DNA from: Bacillota bacterium
GTDB taxonomy: Bacteria > Bacillota > Clostridia > Peptostreptococcales > Anaerovoracaceae
Direction: 5' to 3'
Length of the DNA: 12,931 nt
Assembly: GCA_017543805.1 (NCBI GenBank)
Contig: JAFYFK010000271.1
Location: forward strand, 1-12,931
Part shown: in pieces, positions 7,003 through 12,931 of the stretch
Layout of the letters: every line of letters begins with the position of its first letter
Position numbering within the stretch: the first letter of the stretch is position 1
Program-made: the position numbers and the translations under genes
Notes under the pieces: generated by a model
The model's database searches: none
What the model saw: only the letters and a program-made list of their open reading frames with translations
Told to the model about the DNA's origin: nothing

Positions 7003-8109
7003 ATGAAGATCAACGCGATAGGCATCATATCCGCCAGCTACAAGACCGAAGATTTCGGGATACTTACCAATAAGCGTCCGGTAGCCTCTCTCCCCTTTGC
7101 GGGAAGATACCGCCTTATAGACTTCCCAATCTCGAACATGGCTAATTCCGGCATAACAACAGTCGGAATAGTCACTCCGCACTACTACCGCTCGATACTT
7201 GACCACGTAGGCATCGGAAAGCCCTGGGGTCTCGCCCGCAACACCGGCGGACTGTTTATGCTCCCCGGCACCATCTACGGCACAAGAGAAGTAGGTTCGC
7301 GCTTCCTGCTCAAGGACCTTATGCGCAACCGCATTTTCCTCGAAAGGGCAAGCGAAGACTACGTGATCTTCACCGACAGCAGCAAGATAATGAACTTTGA
7401 CATGAGACCGCTCATCAAGGCTCACGCCGAATCCGGCCTCGACATTACCATGCTCTACGTCAAGACGAACAACCAGAAGGGCGGACAGTATCTGACCATT
7501 GACGAGACTTCCGGAGAGGTGACCAACCTGACCGACAGCGACAAAGCGACCGAAAACCGCTTCCTCGACTGTTTCGTCACCAGCAAGGAATTCCTGCTCA
7601 ACCTGATAGACTGGTACAGATCCAGAAGCACCATGGATCTTACGGATATCTTCAAGCTCAATATTAGAAGATACTCCATCGGTTCCTACGAGTACAAAGA
7701 TTACGTAGGAATAATCAGCGATGTTAACGACTTTATGAAAGTCAACAGGGATATGCTCAAGGACGACATCCGCAAAGAACTGTTCGGAAACGCTGAGAGG
7801 CCGATCATAACGAAGGTCCTCGACGCTCCGCCGACGCTCTACGAGCCGACTGCCGACGTCAGCAATTCTCTGATCTCTTCAGGCTGCATAATCGAAGGGA
7901 CCGTCGAGAACAGCATTATCTTCAGAAATGTAAGAGTAATGCCGGGCGCGGTGGTCAAAGACGCGATAGTGATGCAGCATGTCACCGTTGAGAAGGACGC
8001 TTATATCGAGAACATGATCTGCGACAAATATGTCAACGTCAGTGAAGGCGTTCGCCTCAAAGGAGGCAGGGGCGGCCCCCTTATAGCCGGAAAAGGAGAA
8101 CAACTGTAA
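7003..8109 (+). CDS. glgD: GlgD, degenerate regulatory subunit of ADP-glucose pyrophosphorylase
   Basis: The 368-residue protein is clearly homologous to GlgC along its length (for example AGRYRLIDFPISNMANSGITTVG, residues 33-55) but has lost the catalytic signatures. The GGQGTRLG loop is replaced by ISASYKTED (9-17), the SGDHLYK segment by TDSSKIM (124-130), and no SEKP motif is present. This is the GlgD pattern: in characterised Firmicute systems GlgD has little activity alone and raises that of GlgC in a GlgCD complex. C-terminal beta-helix repeats (SSGCIIEGTVENSIIF, 292-307) are retained. The ATG follows AGGAGGTG (6988-6995), which overlaps the glgC stop. The stop TAA directly abuts the glgA ATG with no intervening base. 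Confidence 0.94.
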   Translation: MKINAIGIISASYKTEDFGILTNKRPVASLPFAGRYRLIDFPISNMANSGITTVGIVTPHYYRSILDHVGIGKPWGLARNTGGLFMLPGTIYGTREVGSRFLLKDLMRNRIFLERASEDYVIFTDSSKIMNFDMRPLIKAHAESGLDITMLYVKTNNQKGGQYLTIDETSGEVTNLTDSDKATENRFLDCFVTSKEFLLNLIDWYRSRSTMDLTDIFKLNIRRYSIGSYEYKDYVGIISDVNDFMKVNRDMLKDDIRKELFGNAERPIITKVLDAPPTLYEPTADVSNSLISSGCIIEGTVENSIIFRNVRVMPGAVVKDAIVMQHVTVEKDAYIENMICDKYVNVSEGVRLKGGRGGPLIAGKGEQL

Positions 8110-9552
8110 ATGAAACAAATCAAAATACTTTTTGCGTCCGCCGAGTGCCTGCCGTTCTTTAAGAGCGGCGGCCTCGGCGACGTTGCGGGAAGCCTGCCCG
8201 GTTATGTGGCGGGCACCAATTACGATATCCGCGTCATCCTGCCCAAGTTGTCGCAGATACCGGAAAAATACACAAAGAAGATGGAGTTCGTGACCAGCTT
8301 CGGCGTTCCTCTTTCCTGGAGGATCTGCCACTGCGGTCTGTTCCGCCTGCGCTTAAAGGGCATGACCTACTATTTCCTGGACAACGAATACTATTTCCAC
8401 AGGAGCAGCGCATACGGCGAATTTGACGACGGCGAACGCTACGCGTTCTTCTCAAAGGCCATAGTTGAGGCTATCTCCTATCTGGACTTTGAACCGGACA
8501 TCCTGCACTGCAACGACTGGCACACAGCTCTTGCCCCGGTCTTTATGCGCGAGTTCTATCACAACGATATGTACGACCACATCAAGACCATCTTCACGAT
8601 CCACAATCTGAAGTTCCAGGGAATGTATTCCGAGCAGCTGCTGGCTGATGTGCTCGGCCTCGACAATACTCCGGCAGCGGACCAGCTCCGCGTCGGAAAC
8701 GGCGCCATCAGCTTTATGCAGGGCGCCTGCCGCTACGTCGACAGGATAACCACCGTAAGCCCCACCTACGCTGAGGAGATCTGCACTCCGTACTTCGGAG
8801 AAGGTCTCGACTGGCTGTTCAGAGAGAGGCACGACAGGCTTTCCGGAATACTCAACGGAATCGACAACAAGAGATATGACCCGTCCGCCGATCCGGACAT
8901 CTATTACAACTTCAGCGAAGACAACATCCGCGAAAAGCGCAAGAACAAGCTCGCTTTCCAGAAGGAATTCGGCCTTGAGGAAGACGAAAAGATACCGATG
9001 TTCGCCATCATCAGCCGTCTTACCGAGCAGAAAGGCATCGACCTTATCAACTACATCATGCCCCGCCTTATGGAGCGCAGGCTGCAGATAGTCGTGCTCG
9101 GCGTAGGCGACAGGCAGTATGAGGACAGTTTCCGCTGGTTCGAGGACAAGTACAATGGCAAGGTCGCGGCGCTCATCAAGTTTGACGACGCGCTTTCGCA
9201 CAAGATCTACGCCAGCGCGGACGCTTTCCTTATGCCGTCGAGGTTTGAGCCCTGCGGCCTTTCGCAGATGTTCTCCATGCGCTACGGCACCCTGCCCATC
9301 GTAAGGGAGACCGGCGGTCTTAAGGACTCTGTAACGCCGTACAACAAGTACACCGGAGAAGGCACAGGCTTCAGCTTCGCCAATTACAACGCCGACGAAC
9401 TGTATGACTGCATCGACGGCGCTCTCAAGATTTGGGAGAAGAAGCAGCCCACCTGGAAGAAACTGCAGCAGAACGCAATGGCGGCGGACTTCAGCTGGCG
9501 CGCATCAGCAAATAAATACAGAACACTATACAGGGATCTTTTAAAAGCTTAA
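8110..9552 (+). CDS. glgA: Glycogen synthase (ADP-glucose-dependent, GT5)
   Basis: The 480-residue protein transfers glucose from ADP-glucose to the non-reducing end of an alpha-1,4-glucan. The N-terminal ADP-glucose motif KSGGLGDV (18-25) and the CNDWHTA segment (134-140) are intact. The C-terminal Rossmann domain has SRLTEQKG (302-309), a nucleotide-sugar-binding stretch, and the conserved SRFEPCGLSQM (377-387) with Glu380, followed by RETGGLKD (399-406). Length matches bacterial GlgA. AAAGGAG (8092-8098), inside the end of glgD, sits 11 bases before the ATG. The start codon immediately follows the glgD stop and the stop overlaps the next ATG by one base (TAATG), so these genes are almost certainly in one operon. 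Substrate preference for ADP-glucose is inferred from family and neighbours. Confidence 0.96.
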   Translation: MKQIKILFASAECLPFFKSGGLGDVAGSLPGYVAGTNYDIRVILPKLSQIPEKYTKKMEFVTSFGVPLSWRICHCGLFRLRLKGMTYYFLDNEYYFHRSSAYGEFDDGERYAFFSKAIVEAISYLDFEPDILHCNDWHTALAPVFMREFYHNDMYDHIKTIFTIHNLKFQGMYSEQLLADVLGLDNTPAADQLRVGNGAISFMQGACRYVDRITTVSPTYAEEICTPYFGEGLDWLFRERHDRLSGILNGIDNKRYDPSADPDIYYNFSEDNIREKRKNKLAFQKEFGLEEDEKIPMFAIISRLTEQKGIDLINYIMPRLMERRLQIVVLGVGDRQYEDSFRWFEDKYNGKVAALIKFDDALSHKIYASADAFLMPSRFEPCGLSQMFSMRYGTLPIVRETGGLKDSVTPYNKYTGEGTGFSFANYNADELYDCIDGALKIWEKKQPTWKKLQQNAMAADFSWRASANKYRTLYRDLLKA

Positions 9553-9554
9553 TG
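9550..9554 (+). other. TAATG stop/start overlap (translational coupling site)
   Basis: The TAA of glgA (9550-9552) shares its last base with the ATG of the fusion gene. The nearest purine-rich site, AGGGA (9532-9536), is 15 bases upstream, too far for normal initiation, so ribosomes finishing glgA probably restart here. Confidence 0.6.
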
Positions 9555-12500
9555 CATATTTATCACGATTCAAGAAACGAAACATACCGCACCCCCTTCG
9601 GAGCGGCAGAGGTCAGCACTTCTGTCCGCATAGCGCTTTCAGCGCCCGATGCCGCAGGTGCGGTATTGCATTGCTGGAACGAAACAGAGGGCGACAGCCT
9701 CATCGATATGGAGCTCCGCGAAGACGGGCTTTACGAAGCGGAGGTCAAAATGCCTCCGGAGGGTTGCACCATCTGGTACTACTTTATAGTCAAAGGCAAT
9801 GACGGAAACACATATCTGTACGGGAACGCCCAGGACGGGCTCGGCGGCGAAGGCTGTCAGTACGAATACGACCCCAAGGCATTCCAGATAACCGTCTACA
9901 AGCCTGCCCGGGTGCCTCAGTGGTATCTGGACGGGGCGGTCTATCAGATATTCCCTGACCGCTTTGCTCCGGACCCGGAAAGCTTCGGCAGGGACGCGAA
10001 GGTCCTCGGAAAGGATCCCCTTCCCGAAGCCTGGTATAAGAAGCCCTTCTACAAGCGCGACGAAGAAGGAAAAGTCACCGAGTGGGACTTCTACGGCGGA
10101 ACGCTCAAGGGTATAGAGGCAAAGCTTCCGTACATCCAGTCGCTCGGGATCACGGCGATCTACCTGAACCCGATATTCAAGGCGTATTCCAACCACCGCT
10201 ACGATACCGCGGATTACATGAACATCGACCCGCGACTCGGGACAAACGAGGACTTTACATCGCTCTGCAAAGCCGCTGAAAAACGCGGGATATCTATAAT
10301 CCTCGACGGAGTTTTCTCCCACACCGGAAGCGACAGCATTTACTTCGACCGCTACGGGCGCTATGGAAACGGCGCCTGGGAGAACGAGGATTCGCCCTAC
10401 CGTTCCTGGTACAAGTTTACCCCGGACAAGGAACCGGGCTATTCCTGCTGGTGGGGTACCGAAGACCTTCCCGAGGTCGACGAGACGGTCCCTGCGTACA
10501 ACGATTTCATCTGCGGGGAAGAAGGCGTCGTCAGGCACTGGCTGAAAGCCGGGGCCAGGGGTTTCCGTCTGGACGTCGCTGACGAACTTCCGGACAGCTT
10601 CATAAAGAATATCAGAAAGGCAGTAAAAGCCGAGGGCGAAGACAAACTGCTGATCGGCGAGGTCTGGGAGGACGCGAGCAACAAGATCAGCTACGGCGAA
10701 GCCCGCAAATTCCTCTTCGGAGAAGAGCTCGACGCAACCATGCATTACCCATTCCGGAACATGGTGCTGGACTACATAAACGGAAACTGCGGCGGAGGCG
10801 GATTCAGCAGACGCATGCAGAACATACGCGAAAACTATCCGCGTGAATATTTCTATTCCGCTCTCAACCTGATCGGAAGCCACGACAGGGAACGCGCGAT
10901 GACCGCGCTTGGCGCGGACCAGGATTACTGGCGAGCCAGAGCGAGGCTCAAACTGGCGTCGGCGCTTCAGTATGCCTGCCCCGGCGTCCCCTGCACATAC
11001 TACGGCGACGAGGACTGCCTGCAGGGCTGGAGAGACCCGGAAAACCGCGCGGGCTACCCCTGGGGACGGGAAGACAAAGACATGATCTACCACTACCGCC
11101 TCCTCGGACAGGTCTACAGCGAACACCCGGCGCTCAAGGGAGGCGAATATATCGACGCTCCCGGATACTTTGACGACGATATCTACGCCTTTCTCAGAAA
11201 AGACGAAAACGAGACTATACTGGTGATCGCCAACAGGAGCCCCTGGGCGACCCGGCACGTAAGCGTGGATGTAAGCGCGGGATACGCGCTGGAGCTGCTT
11301 TCCGCGGGCGAATACCGCTTTGAAAACGGTCATCCGGAGCTGGACGTTCCGCCGCTTACGATATACATGCTGCTGCTCAGGGACAGCGCCCCGGAACTCC
11401 TTAAAATGGAGCGCTCGGCAGGCGTTCTGTGCCACGTCACATCCATACCCGGCAGCGGAAGCAAAGGGACCATAGGCAAAGAAGCGCGGGATTTCGTAGA
11501 CTGGATCGCGTCCGCCGGATTCAGACTCTGGCAGATACTCCCGCTCAACAAGGCCGGCCGCGAAGACACTCCTTACCTGAGCCCTGCCGTCTTTGCCGGT
11601 GAAACATCGCTGATCGACCGCGGCGAACTTCCGGATCTCTACGGAACGGATGATTTCCGAAAGGAAAACGATTACTGGCTCGATGACTACATAGTTTACG
11701 AGCTCTCGCAGGAAGGCAATACAAAGTCCGCGAGCGAGATAGAGACCGAACAGTATTACTTCTTCAGCCAGTGGAAGAGGCTTAAAAAATACGCCAACGA
11801 CCGCGGCATTTCGATAATCGGGGACATCCCCTTCTACGTCGCGCCTGACGGCGCGGATATAAAGGCGCACCCGGAAGCATTCCAGACCGGGGAAAGCGCT
11901 TCGAGGGCCGGAGTTCCGCCGGATTACTTCAGCAAGACCGGCCAGGACTGGGGAAACCCGCTGTACGACTGGAAAGCCCTTAAAAAGGACGGATACCGCT
12001 GGTGGCTCGAAAGGCTCAAAGCCTGCGCAAGGCTCTACGATTACATAAGGCTCGACCATTTCCGGGCATTCTCCGCGTATTATGAGATCCCCTCCGGCGG
12101 AACAGCAATGGACGGATCATGGATACCCGGACCCGGAAAAGAGCTTATGGACCTGTTTAAGGCCGAAGGCATCAAACTCATTGCGGAAGATCTCGGCGAG
12201 CTCGATCCCCCGGTCACGGATCTGCTGATACTGTCCGGACTTCCAGGAATGGACATCTGGCAGTTCAGCGAGGAAAAGATGCGCGCAATGAGCCCGGAAA
12301 AGATCCGCTCCCGCATCTTCTACTCCGGAACCCACGACAACGACACCCTGCTCGGCTGGTGCCGGGAGACCACGGAAAGCGAGAAGGAAGCGAGAGAAAA
12401 AATGGACAGCGTCCTTAAAGAGCTCTATGCTTCAGGCGCGCCGTGGGTCGTAGTGCAGCTTCAGGACGTGCTGGAACTCGGCAGCGAGGCAAGGATGAAT

Positions 12501-12608
12501 GTGCCCGGAACAGCCGAAGGAAACTGGCACTGGAGAGCCGGCGCGGGAACACTTACCGCAGAGGCTGCGGAACGCTTCAGAAAGTTAGCGGAGGACAACG
12601 ACAGATGA
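9552..12608 (+). CDS. GH13-GH77 fusion: maltogenic amylase/neopullulanase-like domain plus 4-alpha-glucanotransferase (MalQ-type)
   Basis: The 1018-residue protein joins two glucan enzymes. Residues 1 to about 120 form a beta-rich N-terminal domain of the carbohydrate-binding type. Residues about 124-610 are GH13 of the neopullulanase/cyclomaltodextrinase kind: YQIFPDRF (131-138), MNIDPRLG (223-230), DGVFSHTG (252-259), nucleophile Asp341 in GFRLDVADE, acid/base Glu370 in GEVWED, and Asp445 in GSHD. Residues about 620-1018 are GH77: LPLNKAGREDTPYLSP (663-678), GVPPDYFSKTGQDWGNP (787-803), nucleophile Asp835 in RLDHFRAF, acid/base Glu879 in IAEDLG, and Asp929 in THDND. All six carboxylates are present, so both halves may be active, debranching or hydrolysing and then disproportionating limit dextrins. 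The GH77 half is near 400 residues against roughly 500 for stand-alone MalQ. The ATG overlaps the glgA stop and lacks a well-spaced ribosome binding site, pointing to translational coupling. Precise GH13 specificity is uncertain. Confidence 0.93.
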   Translation: MHIYHDSRNETYRTPFGAAEVSTSVRIALSAPDAAGAVLHCWNETEGDSLIDMELREDGLYEAEVKMPPEGCTIWYYFIVKGNDGNTYLYGNAQDGLGGEGCQYEYDPKAFQITVYKPARVPQWYLDGAVYQIFPDRFAPDPESFGRDAKVLGKDPLPEAWYKKPFYKRDEEGKVTEWDFYGGTLKGIEAKLPYIQSLGITAIYLNPIFKAYSNHRYDTADYMNIDPRLGTNEDFTSLCKAAEKRGISIILDGVFSHTGSDSIYFDRYGRYGNGAWENEDSPYRSWYKFTPDKEPGYSCWWGTEDLPEVDETVPAYNDFICGEEGVVRHWLKAGARGFRLDVADELPDSFIKNIRKAVKAEGEDKLLIGEVWEDASNKISYGEARKFLFGEELDATMHYPFRNMVLDYINGNCGGGGFSRRMQNIRENYPREYFYSALNLIGSHDRERAMTALGADQDYWRARARLKLASALQYACPGVPCTYYGDEDCLQGWRDPENRAGYPWGREDKDMIYHYRLLGQVYSEHPALKGGEYIDAPGYFDDDIYAFLRKDENETILVIANRSPWATRHVSVDVSAGYALELLSAGEYRFENGHPELDVPPLTIYMLLLRDSAPELLKMERSAGVLCHVTSIPGSGSKGTIGKEARDFVDWIASAGFRLWQILPLNKAGREDTPYLSPAVFAGETSLIDRGELPDLYGTDDFRKENDYWLDDYIVYELSQEGNTKSASEIETEQYYFFSQWKRLKKYANDRGISIIGDIPFYVAPDGADIKAHPEAFQTGESASRAGVPPDYFSKTGQDWGNPLYDWKALKKDGYRWWLERLKACARLYDYIRLDHFRAFSAYYEIPSGGTAMDGSWIPGPGKELMDLFKAEGIKLIAEDLGELDPPVTDLLILSGLPGMDIWQFSEEKMRAMSPEKIRSRIFYSGTHDNDTLLGWCRETTESEKEAREKMDSVLKELYASGAPWVVVQLQDVLELGSEARMNVPGTAEGNWHWRAGAGTLTAEAAERFRKLAEDNDR

Positions 12609-12931
12609 ACTATCAGAACGAAAAACTTCGCCTTTTTATTGAAAAATACGGAATTGAGAGCGATATTGAGACCGTAAGGAAATACGCGCCTGTGTATAAG
12701 GCCGTGATCGAGCGCGACCTGGCCTCCCCGCCGCAGCTGTCGATGCTTAAGACATTTATCGATCCGAACGGCGCTCTCGAGGATTCGGATATCTCCGCCA
12801 TAGACGCCGGAGGCACAAAGCTCCGCGGCTGCAGCTTTAAGCTGCGCGGAGGAAAGCTCAGCCGTTCGGAGATAAGCGAAAGACTGCTTCCGGGCAAGGA
12901 CAGGAAGATCAATTCCGACGAATTTTTCGAC
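12605..12931 (+). CDS. Hexokinase-like sugar kinase, N-terminal part (runs off right edge)
   Basis: The first 109 residues of an open frame that continues past the window. The visible region has a helical N-terminus, then SMLKTFIDP (46-54) and, at 65-74, AIDAGGTKLR, the phosphate-1 loop of the actin-like sugar kinase fold. An N-terminal helical segment and an SMLxTFIxP motif before the GGT loop fit the classical hexokinase family better than ROK glucokinases, whose loop lies at the extreme N-terminus. The likely role is ATP-dependent phosphorylation of glucose freed by the upstream GH13 and GH77 activities. The ATG overlaps the preceding stop as ATGA, and GGAGG (12590-12594) lies 10 bases upstream. 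Catalytic residues are beyond the edge, so the family call is moderate. Confidence 0.72.
   Translation, partial: MNYQNEKLRLFIEKYGIESDIETVRKYAPVYKAVIERDLASPPQLSMLKTFIDPNGALEDSDISAIDAGGTKLRGCSFKLRGGKLSRSEISERLLPGKDRKINSDEFFD

Noticed and set aside
9639..12059. 806-codon open frame antisense to the GH13-GH77 gene
   Set aside because: It is codon-for-codon in register with the sense gene and the encoded protein has no recognisable motif. Such frames appear when the sense gene avoids TTA, CTA and TCA codons. The sense product has all family motifs.
12831..12845. Palindrome GCAGCTTTAAGCTGC as a terminator or regulatory hairpin
   Set aside because: It has a one-base centre, no T-run follows, and it lies inside the kinase reading frame encoding ordinary residues.

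Overview
The window looks like chromosomal DNA of a Clostridia-type Firmicute. It is moderately GC-rich, genes start after strong AGGAGG-type ribosome binding sites, and a GlgC/GlgD pair, typical of Firmicutes, is present. The assignment rests on gene content and recognised motifs only; no database search was possible. Nothing points to a phage, plasmid, transposon, CRISPR array, tRNA or rRNA.

Layout. Bases 1-241 (minus strand) hold the N-terminal 80 residues of a LacI-family regulator that runs off the left edge. Bases 242-403 are a divergent control region with back-to-back promoters and two tandem 12-bp palindromes of the LacI-family operator type. On the plus strand follow a small cytoplasmic GH13 alpha-amylase-type enzyme (404-1705) and prfC, peptide chain release factor 3 (1718-3301). 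A 74-bp gap carries a promoter with a near-ideal LacI/CcpA-type operator in its spacer. Then come glgP (3376-5823), glgC (5880-6989), glgD (7003-8109), glgA (8110-9552), a GH13-GH77 fusion (9552-12608) and the start of a hexokinase-like sugar kinase (12605 to the right edge). No gene-free stretch exceeds 300 bases.

How it works together (inference from families). GlgC with its degenerate partner GlgD makes ADP-glucose from glucose-1-phosphate, and GlgA polymerises it into alpha-1,4-glucan. GlgP shortens the glucan back to glucose-1-phosphate. The GH13-GH77 fusion and the separate GH13 enzyme would process branched or short maltodextrins, and the kinase would capture free glucose. Synthesis and breakdown lie in one tightly packed run with stop/start overlaps from glgD onward, so flux direction is probably set by allostery as well as by transcription. 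No branching enzyme (glgB) is visible; it may lie elsewhere. The least expected elements are release factor 3 inside a glycogen cluster, the fusion with a shortened GH77 half, and the shared operator pattern linking the regulator region to the glgP promoter. This is a recognisable glycogen/maltodextrin cluster with some unusual details, not a wholly unknown system.
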